Source: Bacillota bacterium
Lineage (GTDB): Bacteria; Bacillota; Sulfobacillia; Sulfobacillales; Sulfobacillaceae
Length of the DNA: 54,036 nucleotides
Reading direction: 5' to 3'
Assembly (NCBI GenBank): GCA_021820965.1
Contig: JAKACZ010000034.1
Span: 1-54,036 of the forward strand
Shown: positions 29,311-38,969 of the stretch, in pieces
Position numbering within the stretch: position 1 is the first letter of the stretch
Layout of the letters: each line of letters starts with the position of its first letter
Translations under genes and position numbers: made by a program
The notes under the pieces: generated by a model
What the model saw: only the letters and a program-made list of their open reading frames with translations
Databases searched by the model: none
What the model was told of the DNA's origin: nothing

Positions 29311-30618
29311 ATGATAGATCGCTATGCCCGCCCCATGATGCGGAAACATTGGTCGGATCAAACGCGCTATGAACGCTGGCTTCAGGTCGAAATTTTGGCG
29401 CTAGAGGCATGGGAGCGGCTGGGACAGGTTCCGCGAGGGGTTAGCGCACGGGTGCAACAACATGCGTCGGTACAAGCGGACAGAGTCGATGAGTACGAGG
29501 TCCGCTATCATCACGATATGCTGGCCTTTATCAGCGCCGTGGGCGAGAGCTTGGCCTCCGACGATGCCAAGTACGTCCACTTTGGTTTAACCTCCACCGA
29601 CGTGGTCGATACGGCGTTGGCATCATTGACGACGGAGGCGCTCGATATCATTTTGGCGGACGTGGATGCCCTATCCGATGCGCTAAAGCGCCGCGCGTTG
29701 GAAAATCGCACGGTTCCTGTCATCGGGCGCACCCATGGAATCCACGCCGAGCCGACCAGCCACGGCCTTAAATGGGCGCTCTGGTGGCTGGAACTGGGTC
29801 GGGATCGGGACCGCATTAGGCGTGCCCGGGACAACATGGCGGTGATGAAGCTGTCCGGTGCGGTGGGAAACTATGCTAATCTGCCGCCGGCGGTTGAGGA
29901 GTATGTGGGGGAACGGATGGGGCTTAAGCCGGCGCCGTTGTCGACGCAAATTTTGCAGCGTGACCGGCATGCCGAAGTGCTCACCAGTCTGGCCATTTTG
30001 GGGGGAACCCTCGACAAGATAGCTACAGAAATTCGGCTGTCGCAACGGACCGAAGTGGGTGAGTTGGAAGAGCCGTTCGCCCAGGGTCAGCGCGGATCAT
30101 CCGCGATGCCGCATAAGAAAAACCCGATCAAATGCGAACAAGTGTCTGGATTGGCGCGGCTTCTCCGGGGGTACGTGGTGCCTGCCCTAGAAGATATGGT
30201 GCTCTGGTATGAGCGCGACATTTCCCATTCCTCGGTCGAGCGGGTGCTGCTACCTGATGCCACGACGCTGGCCGACTACCTGGTAACGCAAATGACGCGC
30301 ATTGTTCAGGGCGTCACGATTCATGCTGAGCGCATGCGCCAAAATCTTGAAATGACCGGCGGATTAGTGTTCTCCGGGCGTGTGCTCTTGGCCTTGGTAA
30401 AGGGTGGCATGTCTCGCGACCACGCCTACGATGTCGTGCAGCGGCACGCCTTAGAAGCGGGTCGCGACCCGTCTCAGAGCTTCCGCCAGCGATTGACTCA
30501 AGATCGGGAAGTCAAAGAGCTGCTTTCGGCTGAGCAGCTGGAATCGATGTTTGATGTCGAGCCGTATTTGCGTGAGGTAGACACCATCTACCGTCGTATC
30601 GGGCTTTTGGACAGCTAA
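29311..30618 (+). CDS. purB: Adenylosuccinate lyase
   Basis: PurB acts twice in purine synthesis, cleaving SAICAR to AICAR and adenylosuccinate to AMP, with fumarate released each time. ATG 29311 follows GGAGG by 5 bases and gives 435 residues; the upstream frame crosses the operator and is not used. Motifs are DRYARPMMRKHWSDQTRY at the start, FGLTSTDVVDTA, GRTHGIHAEPTSHGLK and the lyase signature GSSAMPHKKNPIKCEQVSGL. It is the first gene of a ten-gene operon that lacks purE and purK, unlike B. subtilis. Confidence 0.97.
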   Translation: MIDRYARPMMRKHWSDQTRYERWLQVEILALEAWERLGQVPRGVSARVQQHASVQADRVDEYEVRYHHDMLAFISAVGESLASDDAKYVHFGLTSTDVVDTALASLTTEALDIILADVDALSDALKRRALENRTVPVIGRTHGIHAEPTSHGLKWALWWLELGRDRDRIRRARDNMAVMKLSGAVGNYANLPPAVEEYVGERMGLKPAPLSTQILQRDRHAEVLTSLAILGGTLDKIATEIRLSQRTEVGELEEPFAQGQRGSSAMPHKKNPIKCEQVSGLARLLRGYVVPALEDMVLWYERDISHSSVERVLLPDATTLADYLVTQMTRIVQGVTIHAERMRQNLEMTGGLVFSGRVLLALVKGGMSRDHAYDVVQRHALEAGRDPSQSFRQRLTQDREVKELLSAEQLESMFDVEPYLREVDTIYRRIGLLDS

Positions 30619-30632
30619 AGGGGTGGCTCACG

Positions 30633-31343
30633 ATGAGACTTTTATACGAGGGCAAAGCTAAGCGGGTGTATGAGACCGACAATCCCGACCAGGTTCAGGT
30701 GGAGTTCAAGGATTCCGCCACCGCCTTTAATGGGCAAAAGAGGGCGGACATTGATGGCAAGGGCGCCGTCAACGCGGCGGTCTCGGCGCGTCTTTTTGCA
30801 TGGCTTGAGGAGCATGGACTAGAGACCCACTTCCTTGAACAAATTGATGAACAGAACCTATTAGTCGAGAAACTGACCATGATTGGGCTGGAAGTTGTCG
30901 TGCGCAACTGGGTGGCGGGTTCCCTGAACCAGCGCACCGGGCTTGACGAGGGGACGCCCCTGGATGTACCTGTTCTCGAATGCTACTACAAGAACGACGC
31001 ACTGGGCGATCCGCTGCTTAACGACGATCATATCCGTCTTTTGGGACTGGCCAGCCCGGATCTGGTGGCGCGGCTGCGTCAAGAGGCGCTTCGCATCAAT
31101 CAGGTGCTGACTCCCTTTTTTTTGGACCGCGGCATCGTGTTGGTGGACTTTAAATTGGAATTCGGCTGGAATCGGGATGGGGCATTGAAGCTCGGTGATG
31201 AGATTTCTCCGGACACATGCCGGCTGTGGGACAAGACCAGCGGCGAGCGGCTGGACAAGGATCGGTTCCGACGTGACTTGGGTGGAGTCGAAGACGCGTA
31301 TCAGGAAATCTATCGAAGGGTGATGATGACCGCCCATGCCTAG
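30633..31343 (+). CDS. purC: SAICAR synthetase
   Basis: PurC joins aspartate to CAIR using ATP. ATG 30633 follows AAAGGGGTGG. The 236-residue product has the N-terminal LLYEGKAKRVYETD, FKDSATAFNGQKRADIDGKG, VEKLTMIGLEVVVRNWVAGS, VDFKLEFGW and GDEISPDTCRLWD, all family signatures, and the usual length. It is 14 bp after purB and overlaps purS by 8 bp. Confidence 0.97.
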   Translation: MRLLYEGKAKRVYETDNPDQVQVEFKDSATAFNGQKRADIDGKGAVNAAVSARLFAWLEEHGLETHFLEQIDEQNLLVEKLTMIGLEVVVRNWVAGSLNQRTGLDEGTPLDVPVLECYYKNDALGDPLLNDDHIRLLGLASPDLVARLRQEALRINQVLTPFFLDRGIVLVDFKLEFGWNRDGALKLGDEISPDTCRLWDKTSGERLDKDRFRRDLGGVEDAYQEIYRRVMMTAHA

Positions 31344-31587
31344 GTTTGAAGCGACGGTCACTGTCGTCTTGAAACCCGACATTCTCGACCCTGCCGGCGA
31401 AGCGACCGCCCACGTGCTTCAGCATCTGGGGTACGCGGTGGAGGATCTACGCATCGGCCGCCACATCCACTTGAGCCTTGAGGCCGACGATCGAGCGCAG
31501 GCGGAGAAACTCACCCGAGAAATGGCCGAGGAACTTTTGGCGCACCCGATTATGGAGACCTACCAAGTCTCGGTGCACACGTCATGA
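31336..31587 (+). CDS. purS: FGAM synthase subunit PurS
   Basis: PurS is the small subunit that bridges PurL and PurQ in the three-part formylglycinamidine ribonucleotide synthase. The 83-residue product has FEATVTVVLKPDILDPAGEA, then LQHLGYAVEDLRIGRHIHL and the final LLAHPIMETYQVSV. Its presence matches the short PurL and separate PurQ here. It overlaps purC at the start and purQ (ATGA) at the end. Confidence 0.95.
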   Translation: MPRFEATVTVVLKPDILDPAGEATAHVLQHLGYAVEDLRIGRHIHLSLEADDRAQAEKLTREMAEELLAHPIMETYQVSVHTS

Positions 31588-32285
31588 AAATTGGCGTGGT
31601 GACGTTTCCCGGCTCGAACTGTGATCGGGACACCCTGGATGCCTTCGCGTCTCTCGGGGTGGCAGTCCGAGATGTTTGGTACCAGGACACCAATCTCGGT
31701 GATTTAGACGGCGCGGTGCTTCCTGGAGGTTTCTCCTATGGCGATTATCTTAGAAGCGGCGCGCTCGCGGCCAAAGCGCCGGTTATGGGCGCGATTCGAC
31801 AGCAGATTGCTGAGCGCGCGTTGCCTGTGCTCGGCATTTGCAACGGATTTCAACTCTTGACGGAAGCGGGCCTCCTTCCCGGGGGGTTGCGCCCCAATCG
31901 CCAGGGCGAATTTCGCTGCGACTGGCAGATGCTGCGGGTCACGGCCTCATCGCCGCTCTTTCCCGGGATCGAGGCCGGTACATTACTCCGGCTTCCCATC
32001 GCCCATGGCGAAGGGTCCTACTATGTGGAGCACGGAACCTTAGGCGCGCTCTTCACCGCGGGCGAAGCTTGGCTGCAGTATGTCGATGAGCGCGGCGATC
32101 TACATCCGATGGCCAACCCCAACGGCTCAGTTGCCAATTTAGCCGGGGTGACGCGCGGACCGGTAGCCGCGTTGATGCCCCACCCGGAGCGGGCGATGTC
32201 ACAGGCGTTGGGTTCGGAGGACGGGCGCCGGCTTCTGGTGGCATGGATCCAAGGGGTTGACGGGAGGAAAAGCCATGCGGGCTGA
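31584..32285 (+). CDS. purQ: FGAM synthase glutaminase subunit PurQ
   Basis: PurQ releases ammonia from glutamine for PurL. The 233-residue class-I glutaminase has VVTFPGSNCDRDTLDAFASL, LPGGFSYGDYLRSGALA, the nucleophile Cys in GICNGFQLLTEAGLLPGG and the His/Glu pair in LMPHPERAMS. It overlaps purS by 4 bp and purL by 11 bp. Confidence 0.97.
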   Translation: MKIGVVTFPGSNCDRDTLDAFASLGVAVRDVWYQDTNLGDLDGAVLPGGFSYGDYLRSGALAAKAPVMGAIRQQIAERALPVLGICNGFQLLTEAGLLPGGLRPNRQGEFRCDWQMLRVTASSPLFPGIEAGTLLRLPIAHGEGSYYVEHGTLGALFTAGEAWLQYVDERGDLHPMANPNGSVANLAGVTRGPVAALMPHPERAMSQALGSEDGRRLLVAWIQGVDGRKSHAG

Positions 32286-34452
32286 AGATGTCGGGTTGAC
32301 GCCGGCGGAATACCAAAAGATTGTCTCCCTCATGTCTCGGCATCCAAATGACCTTGAACTTGGTCTCTTTGGCGCGATGTGGTCGGAACACTGCAGCTAT
32401 AAAAGTAGCAAAGCTCTGTTGGCGCAGTTGCCGCGCGATGGGCGGCACCTGGTGCAGGGTCCAGGCGAGAATGCGGGCGTGGTGCGATTGACCCAGGACA
32501 TCGAAGTGGCTTTCAAAGTGGAAAGTCATAACCATCCCTCCTATGTCGAGCCGGTGCAGGGGGCGGCCACCGGGGTAGGTGGTATTTTGCGCGACATTAT
32601 CGCCATGGGGGCGCGCCCCCTGGCGCTGGCTGACATGCTTCGCTGCGGGCGGGACACAAAAAGCCTGGCGCTGTTGCGCGGGGTGATTGAAGGCGTCGGC
32701 CAATATGGCAATGCGATCGGCATTCCTACGGTAACGGGCGACCTGGCCATGTCCGACACGTACCGAACCAATCCCCTGGTCAATGTGCTGGCGCTGGGAA
32801 TTCGCCATCCCCAAAAGCGGATCGGTGCCTCCACCGCAAAGCCCGGCGATTTACTGATTCTGGCTGGACAGCGGACTGGACGCGACGGCATTCATGGCGC
32901 CAGTCTTTTGGCCTCACGCGATTTTTCCCGGGAATCCGCGGACCTTCGTCCGACGGTGCAGGTGGGTGACCCCTTTTTAGGCAAACTATTGATGGAAGCC
33001 ACTTTGGAGGTGGTGGAGCAAGGGTTGCTCTCTGCGCTACAGGATTTGGGCGCGGCCGGACTGACCTCGGCAACCGCGGAGCTATGCCATAGCTCGGGCG
33101 TCGGCGCCATCCTGCGTCTCGACGCGATCCCGCTTCGGCAGCCGGGTCTTAGCGCCTATGAAATCATGCTTTCGGAGACTCAAGAGCGAATGTTGATGGC
33201 GGTGTCGGAAGAGAATTTGGCTCACGTCAAGGCCGTGTTGGCCCATTTTGAGGTTCCGGCGACTGTCATTGGTCAGGTAACAGCGGACGGCCGCCTCGTC
33301 ATCGAGCACCACGGGGTGAAGACGGCCGAACTTGCGGCTTTGTGGTTGGTGTCGGAGGCCCCCCAGCGAGCTGTGGATTGGGACTGGTGGGAGAGTCTCG
33401 AAGCGAGGCCGGCGGTTACTCTTCACCCGGAGCCGCAATCGTTTCGCGCGGATTTCCTACCCCGTCTGCTTGCCGACCCCGACGTGCGCGACCGCTCCTT
33501 CGTGTATCGCCAGTATGACTCCATGATTCAAACCAATACGGTGGTCGGCCCCGGCCATGACGCCGCCGTACTGCGGATTCGGGGGGCCGCGGCCGGGATT
33601 TGCCTCTCGGTGTTCGGCACCGGGCGCTGGGCTGCTGTAGACCCATATGCCGGAGGCGCCGGTGCGGTTTTGTATACGTTGGCGGCGTTGGCGGCGCAGG
33701 GGTCGGAACCCCTGGGCCTGACGGACGGCATTAATGCCGGCAATCCCGAGATTGACTCCAGCTACCGAGCGCTGGCCGGCCTAATCCGCGGGGTGAGCGC
33801 CGCGGCGGCCGCGGCGGGCGTGCCTGTGACCGGGGGCAACGTATCACTGCACAACCAAACCGGCGGCACTGCCATCTGGCCAACGGTAATGATTGGCGCC
33901 GTAGGCCGGCACCCTCATCCGCTAGAGCCGGTTGGCGACCGGCTCGACCAGGAGGGCGATTTCCTGTACTTGGTTAATCCAGGTCCATTGGATCTGGGGG
34001 GCTCGGTGGCGTCTTTACTGGAAGGCGAAGCCACCCTGTACCCCCGGGCCGATCTCACCCGGGCGGCCGCTGTGCTAAATGCCGTGCGCGAGTGGGCGGC
34101 GTCCGGCGGCGCCCGTGCCATGCGGGTGGTGGGAACCGGCGGCCTGGCGGCGACGTTGGTTCGGCTCATGGCGTTCTCGCATCCTGATCTCGGCATCGAC
34201 GTGCGGTTAGCGGAGATGGATGAAGACAAAGCTGCGCGCTTTTATAACGAAGCTCCCCTGCAATGGGTGGCCGTGGTGCCTGGTGATAACCGCCAGACGT
34301 TTTTGCACTATTGGCGTACGCGATCCATTGATGTGACGGAGCTGGGTATGGTGACCTCAAAGGGGATGCTTCGGGTGGACAATCGGTATCAATGGTCACG
34401 CGCGGACTTGATGGGAGCTTGGCATCAGCCCTGGGAGGAGGGTCGGCGGTGA
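32275..34452 (+). CDS. purL: FGAM synthase subunit PurL
   Basis: PurL converts FGAR to FGAM with ATP and ammonia. ATG 32275 follows GGGAGG inside the purQ end and gives 725 residues, the 'small PurL' type that needs PurS and PurQ. Motifs are LGLFGAMWSEHCSYKSSK, FKVESHNHPSYVEPVQGAAT, GVGGILRDIIAMGARPLALA, DLGAAGLTSATAEL and the second-half GLTDGINAGNPEIDSSYRAL with VTGGNVSLHNQT. Its stop overlaps the purF start as GTGA. Confidence 0.97.
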   Translation: MRAEDVGLTPAEYQKIVSLMSRHPNDLELGLFGAMWSEHCSYKSSKALLAQLPRDGRHLVQGPGENAGVVRLTQDIEVAFKVESHNHPSYVEPVQGAATGVGGILRDIIAMGARPLALADMLRCGRDTKSLALLRGVIEGVGQYGNAIGIPTVTGDLAMSDTYRTNPLVNVLALGIRHPQKRIGASTAKPGDLLILAGQRTGRDGIHGASLLASRDFSRESADLRPTVQVGDPFLGKLLMEATLEVVEQGLLSALQDLGAAGLTSATAELCHSSGVGAILRLDAIPLRQPGLSAYEIMLSETQERMLMAVSEENLAHVKAVLAHFEVPATVIGQVTADGRLVIEHHGVKTAELAALWLVSEAPQRAVDWDWWESLEARPAVTLHPEPQSFRADFLPRLLADPDVRDRSFVYRQYDSMIQTNTVVGPGHDAAVLRIRGAAAGICLSVFGTGRWAAVDPYAGGAGAVLYTLAALAAQGSEPLGLTDGINAGNPEIDSSYRALAGLIRGVSAAAAAAGVPVTGGNVSLHNQTGGTAIWPTVMIGAVGRHPHPLEPVGDRLDQEGDFLYLVNPGPLDLGGSVASLLEGEATLYPRADLTRAAAVLNAVREWAASGGARAMRVVGTGGLAATLVRLMAFSHPDLGIDVRLAEMDEDKAARFYNEAPLQWVAVVPGDNRQTFLHYWRTRSIDVTELGMVTSKGMLRVDNRYQWSRADLMGAWHQPWEEGRR

Positions 34453-35849
34453 GTCTTGAGTGCGGTGAGCTTCACGAAGAGTGCGGCGTGTTCGGTATCT
34501 GGGGCGATGCTGATGCTGCCCAAAAAACGTACTGGGGCACGTTCAGCCTTCAGCATCGCGGGCAGGAGAGCGCGGGACTTGCCGTGCTGCATAACGGCAC
34601 CATGACGGTGGAAAAGGGAATGGGACTCTTGCAAGATGCGGTGCACATGGGGCGGCACACACCCCAAAGCGGAGAGGCCGCGATTGGCCATGTGCGGTAT
34701 TCCACCAGCGGCGATTCGGTGGAAGTTAACGCTCAGCCGCTTTTAATGCATACGCGGTTTGGCCCTTTGGCTTTGGCGCATAACGGCAACCTTGTCAACC
34801 ACGTCAGGCTGCGCAACGATCTTGAGGCGGAAGGCGCCATTTTCCAGGGGACTAGTGACAGCGAGGTGTTGGCCCACCTTTTGGCGCGCAGCCGCAAGCC
34901 GGAACTGCTGGATTCGCTCTTTGATGCGGCGACGCGACTTCAAGGCGGGTTCGCTTTTGTGCTTTTGACGCCAGAGGGGCTTTACGGCCTGCGTGATCCG
35001 CACGGCATTCGCCCGCTGGTGCTGGGCAAAACCGGCGATGAGGCATGGGTGCTGGCCTCGGAAACCTGTGCGCTAGATATGATTGAGGCCACATGGGTGC
35101 GGGACGTCCGGCCGGGTGAATTGCTTCGCATCTCTGACCGGGGTTTGACCAGCCTGCGTTTTGCTAAAGAGACCAATCCTCATCCATGCGCTTTCGAAGT
35201 GATTTATTTCTCGCGTCCTGACTCGCGGCTGGAAGGGGAGAGCATGCATCTAAAGCGGCGGCTGTTAGGAAAGAAATTGGCGGAGGAAGCCCCCGCCCGT
35301 GCCGACGTGGTGGTCGGGGTTCCCGACTCCAGTTTGCCGGCAGCAATGGGCTACGCCGAGGCGTCAGGGCTTCCGTTTGATTTCGGGTTAGTGAAAAATC
35401 GCTATATCGCACGCACGTTCATTGCCCCCAAGGCTGATTTGCGTTCGCAGGGCGTCCGGTTAAAATTGTCGGCGGTCAAAGAGGTGGTCGAAGGCCAGCG
35501 AGTGGTTCTCATTGATGATAGTCTGGTGCGTGGTACCACCTCCCGGCATATCATCCGCCTTTTGCGCAATGCCGGAGCCAAAGAAGTGCATATGCGCATC
35601 GCGTCCCCGCCATATCTTGAGCCATGCCACTACGGCATTGACACGTCCCGGGCGGGTGAGCTGGCGGCCCGCAATTTGACGGTGAAAGAACTGGCCGATC
35701 TTGTTGGAGCCGATTCGCTGGCCTTTTTGTCGCCGGATGGGCTAACCGAGGCACTGGGCTCCAAAGGCTGGTGTTTGGCCTGTTTCGGCCAGGGATACCC
35801 GGTGCCGATTGGTGTTAAAGAAGGAGAGAGGGCCCATGTCCGACCGTAA
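34449..35849 (+). CDS. purF: Amidophosphoribosyltransferase
   Basis: PurF makes 5-phosphoribosylamine from PRPP and glutamine, the first step of the pathway. GTG 34449 overlaps the purL stop and follows GGAGGG; it gives 466 residues. An 11-residue leader precedes the glutaminase Cys in ECGVFGIW, so the propeptide must be removed, as in B. subtilis. The PRPP site is VLIDDSLVRGTTSRHIIRLL. Cys residues in PHPCAFEVIYFSRPDS, LEPCHYGID and GWCLACFGQGYP match the 4Fe-4S ligands of the B. subtilis enzyme. It overlaps purM by 14 bp. Confidence 0.97.
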   Translation: MSLECGELHEECGVFGIWGDADAAQKTYWGTFSLQHRGQESAGLAVLHNGTMTVEKGMGLLQDAVHMGRHTPQSGEAAIGHVRYSTSGDSVEVNAQPLLMHTRFGPLALAHNGNLVNHVRLRNDLEAEGAIFQGTSDSEVLAHLLARSRKPELLDSLFDAATRLQGGFAFVLLTPEGLYGLRDPHGIRPLVLGKTGDEAWVLASETCALDMIEATWVRDVRPGELLRISDRGLTSLRFAKETNPHPCAFEVIYFSRPDSRLEGESMHLKRRLLGKKLAEEAPARADVVVGVPDSSLPAAMGYAEASGLPFDFGLVKNRYIARTFIAPKADLRSQGVRLKLSAVKEVVEGQRVVLIDDSLVRGTTSRHIIRLLRNAGAKEVHMRIASPPYLEPCHYGIDTSRAGELAARNLTVKELADLVGADSLAFLSPDGLTEALGSKGWCLACFGQGYPVPIGVKEGERAHVRP

Positions 35850-36852
35850 CAGGCGGCCGGAAATGACGTATGAAGGCGCGGGGGTCAGCATTAAGCGTGC
35901 CAATCAAGCGGTTGAGTGGCTAAAGCCGTTGGCGGCGTCGACCTATCGCCCCGAGGTTAAAGGCGGCATCGGAGGATTTGCCGGCGCTTTCCAGGTTGGC
36001 GATACCGAATTGTTGGCCGGAGCCGACGGGGTGGGGTCCAAACTCTTGGTGGCTCTGGCAGAAAATCGTCTGGACACAATCGGCATCGACCTGGTGGCGA
36101 TGAATGTTAACGATGTGCTCGCAGCAGGCGGTGAACCATTGTTCTTTTTGGACTATATTGCCCTTGGCCGCTTAGTGCCGGAGCGGGTCCGGGAATTGGT
36201 CCAAGGGATAGTACAAGGGTGCCGGGAGGCGGGATGTGCACTTTTGGGGGGGGAAACCGCCGAGCTTCCCGATCTGTACCGCGGCAATGAGTTCGATTTG
36301 TCCGGGTTTGCGGTCGGCCGCCGAGTGTTTCGCCCCGAACCGCCGCGGCCCGGCGACATCGTTTTAGGCCTGGCCAGTGCCGGTTTTCACTCCAACGGTT
36401 ACCAACTGATCCGCACGGTGATTCGAGAGACGGGCCACCACTTGAGCGCACCCATAGCGGAGATGGGCCATCGTACATTGGGCGAGGTGCTATTGACGCC
36501 CACGCGGATTTACGTCAAGCCGGTGATGGCCCTCTGGCAGCGGGTGCCGGTGCGGGCGATGGCGCACATCACCGGCGGCGGGCTCATGGAAAACCTACCG
36601 CGTACCCTATTAGGGCTGGGGGCGGAGATTGATCCGGGCAGTTGGCCTTGGCCGGTGGAAATGCGCTTGGTCCAAGAGTGGGGCGGAATTAAGGAGATCG
36701 AGATGCTAAGGACCTTCAATGCGGGAATTGGCTACACGGTGGTGGTGCCCAAGGACTCTGTTCAGGCCGCTCAGGACATTCTTTCCGCCTACGGCATTGC
36801 CTCATATGCCATCGGACGCATCATCGAAAAGTCGGGCGTGACGCTACGATGA
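35836..36852 (+). CDS. purM: AIR synthetase (FGAM cyclo-ligase)
   Basis: PurM closes the imidazole ring to AIR with ATP. ATG 35836 follows GAAGGAGAGAGG. The 338-residue protein has MTYEGAGVSIKRANQAVEWL, GADGVGSKLLVALAEN, IGIDLVAMNVNDVLAAGGEP, FLDYIALGRLVPERV, LLGGETAELPDLYR and ITGGGLMENLPRTL. It shares the PurM fold with ThiL at the other end of the window. The purN start overlaps its stop as ATGA. Confidence 0.97.
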   Translation: MSDRNRRPEMTYEGAGVSIKRANQAVEWLKPLAASTYRPEVKGGIGGFAGAFQVGDTELLAGADGVGSKLLVALAENRLDTIGIDLVAMNVNDVLAAGGEPLFFLDYIALGRLVPERVRELVQGIVQGCREAGCALLGGETAELPDLYRGNEFDLSGFAVGRRVFRPEPPRPGDIVLGLASAGFHSNGYQLIRTVIRETGHHLSAPIAEMGHRTLGEVLLTPTRIYVKPVMALWQRVPVRAMAHITGGGLMENLPRTLLGLGAEIDPGSWPWPVEMRLVQEWGGIKEIEMLRTFNAGIGYTVVVPKDSVQAAQDILSAYGIASYAIGRIIEKSGVTLR

Positions 36853-37460
36853 GGTGGGGCGTATTAGTCGGGGGGACCGGGTCAAATCTGAAAGCGATGC
36901 TAACCAGCGGGTTTTCGGTTTCCCTGGTAATCTCCCACAAGGCCGGGGTTAAGGCACTGGAAATTGCGCGCGACTATGGCTTGGAGAGCTGTGTGCTTAT
37001 GCCCAAAGACTATCCCGATCGACAAGCCTACGACGCTGCGCTGGTGGAACAACTGAGTAGATTTGGGATTGAGCGCGTGGCCATGGCCGGATTCTTGCGC
37101 TGGCTTACCCCCGAAACGATTGCCCGCTACCCCGGTGCCATTGTAAATCTTCACCCCTCCCTGCTGCCGGCCTACCCCGGACTTCACGCCATTGAGCGTG
37201 CCTTTTCCGACGGCGTGCTGTGGTCCGGGGTGACGGTCCATTTTGTGGATGAAGGGCATGACACCGGCCCGATTGTGGCGCAAGTGCCGGTGCCCCGGTT
37301 GGTGGGAGACGCACTCGCCGATTTCGAAGAGCGCATTCATGCGGCCGAGCATGCGCTTTATCCTCAGGTGCTGAAGGCGTTAGACAGGGGGCAGGCGGCG
37401 CTAATCGACGGCCGCGTGGAGTACAAGAAGGAGAACGACCAATGGATGCATGGGCACTAA
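36849..37460 (+). CDS. purN: GAR transformylase (formyl-THF dependent)
   Basis: PurN transfers a formyl group from 10-formyltetrahydrofolate to GAR. The 203-residue protein begins with LVGGTGSNLKAML, has VAMAGFLRWLTPE and the catalytic NLHPSLLPAYPGLHAIERAF, then GVTVHFVDEGHDTGPIVAQ with the active-site Asp. The usual length is about 190-210. It overlaps purM by 4 bp and purH by 19 bp. Confidence 0.96.
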   Translation: MRWGVLVGGTGSNLKAMLTSGFSVSLVISHKAGVKALEIARDYGLESCVLMPKDYPDRQAYDAALVEQLSRFGIERVAMAGFLRWLTPETIARYPGAIVNLHPSLLPAYPGLHAIERAFSDGVLWSGVTVHFVDEGHDTGPIVAQVPVPRLVGDALADFEERIHAAEHALYPQVLKALDRGQAALIDGRVEYKKENDQWMHGH

Positions 37461-38953
37461 TTAGTGTGAGCGACAAAACCGGGCTGGCACCGCTGGCTCG
37501 GTATCTGACCGGTCAGGGACTAAGACTTCTGGCCACCTCCAGTACGGCGCGGCATCTGTCATCGCTAGGTCTTGAGGTGCAACCGGTGGAAGCCTTAACC
37601 GGCTTCGAGGAAATTTTGGACGGTCGGGTTAAGACGCTTCACCCGATGATTTACGCGGGACTGCTGGCGTCGTCAAGCGCCGCCCATCAGGCTCAGCGCA
37701 TAAAGCTGGGTGCGCCCGATATCCGGGTTGCGGTGGTCAACCTTTACCCCTTCGAACAGCGCTGGCAGGAACATTCCGGCCGCGACCAATTGATTGAGGA
37801 GATCGATATCGGCGGCGTCTCGCTGATTCGGGCCGCCGCAAAAAATTACAGCCGGGTCGCGGTGTTGGTTTCGCCCGCACAGTACGAGGAGTTCATGGCC
37901 CGGCCGGTCGATGACTATGACATTGGCTTTCGGCGGGATTTGGCGGTGGAGGCGTTTCGTCATGTCGCCTATTATGATGCCATTATCGCCACCGCTTTAT
38001 CCGAAGACCGGCCCGGTACCTGGCCCGATACCTTGGTACTGGCAGGAACACGCCAAGGATCCTTGCGCTACGGTGAAAACCCCCATCAATCCGGTGCCTT
38101 TTACCGCACGGCTCCGCCGACCGGCCTGGCCCGGGCTCAGGTGCTTCAGGGAAAGGAATTGTCGTACAACAATTTGGCCGATGCCGATACGGCTGTCCGC
38201 TTAGCCTTTGACTTTGTGGACCCGGCGGCCGTGGTGGTCAAACATCAAACGCCCTGTGCGGCAGCCGTGGGCCAAAATGTGGAACAAGCCTATGTCCGCG
38301 CCCATGATGCCGATCCCATCTCGATATTCGGCGGTATCGTCGCGGTCAACCGGGAACTCGGCCGCTCGTTGGCCGAGCGCCTCAGCTCGTTGTTTTTGGA
38401 AGTGGTGATTGCGCCTGATGTGACCCCCGAAGCGAGGGTAGTCTTTGCCAAGAAAAAAAACCTGCGGGTATTGGTGGTGCCGCACCAAGGGGTGGTAAAT
38501 TTCGACCTGAAGGGGATTTGGGGCGGTTTTCTGATTCAGCCGAGCGACACCTTCGTGGCCGCGCCCAAGAGTTGGAATCATGTGGCCGGCCCGGCTTTGC
38601 CAGAAGGTCTGGAGCCAGACCTGGCATTAGCCTGGAAAACAGTGGCGCGGGCTAAATCCAATGCAATTGTGGTGGCCAGGGACGGCGTGACCGTCGGCGT
38701 GGCAAGCGGTGAGACCAATCGCGTTGATGCCGCCCGGCACGCCTTGGAGCGCGCCGGCCAGCGGGCCCGCGGGGCGGTGATGGCGTCTGATGGATTTTTC
38801 CCCTTCGATGACGTGATGAGACTGGCTCAGGAATGTGGTATCGCCGCGGTGGTCCAACCAGGTGGTTCTATGCGCGATGACGAGTCGATTACTGTGGCAG
38901 AGCAGGCCGGCGTCACGCTCTTGATGACCGGCGAGCGCCATTTTCGTCATTAA
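37442..38953 (+). CDS. purH: AICAR transformylase / IMP cyclohydrolase
   Basis: PurH catalyses the last two steps to IMP. ATG 37442 follows AAGAAGGAGAACG inside the purN end. The 503-residue protein has the MGS-like cyclohydrolase domain first (ALISVSDKTGLAPLARYL, STARHL, GRVKTLHPMIYAGLLA) and the transformylase domain after about residue 195 (GSLRYGENPHQSGAFY, VVKHQTPCAAAVG, SDGFFPFDDVM, ending MTGERHFRH). Length is normal. Confidence 0.97.
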   Translation: MDAWALISVSDKTGLAPLARYLTGQGLRLLATSSTARHLSSLGLEVQPVEALTGFEEILDGRVKTLHPMIYAGLLASSSAAHQAQRIKLGAPDIRVAVVNLYPFEQRWQEHSGRDQLIEEIDIGGVSLIRAAAKNYSRVAVLVSPAQYEEFMARPVDDYDIGFRRDLAVEAFRHVAYYDAIIATALSEDRPGTWPDTLVLAGTRQGSLRYGENPHQSGAFYRTAPPTGLARAQVLQGKELSYNNLADADTAVRLAFDFVDPAAVVVKHQTPCAAAVGQNVEQAYVRAHDADPISIFGGIVAVNRELGRSLAERLSSLFLEVVIAPDVTPEARVVFAKKKNLRVLVVPHQGVVNFDLKGIWGGFLIQPSDTFVAAPKSWNHVAGPALPEGLEPDLALAWKTVARAKSNAIVVARDGVTVGVASGETNRVDAARHALERAGQRARGAVMASDGFFPFDDVMRLAQECGIAAVVQPGGSMRDDESITVAEQAGVTLLMTGERHFRH

Positions 38954-38969
38954 GGTGGAGGGGAATTGG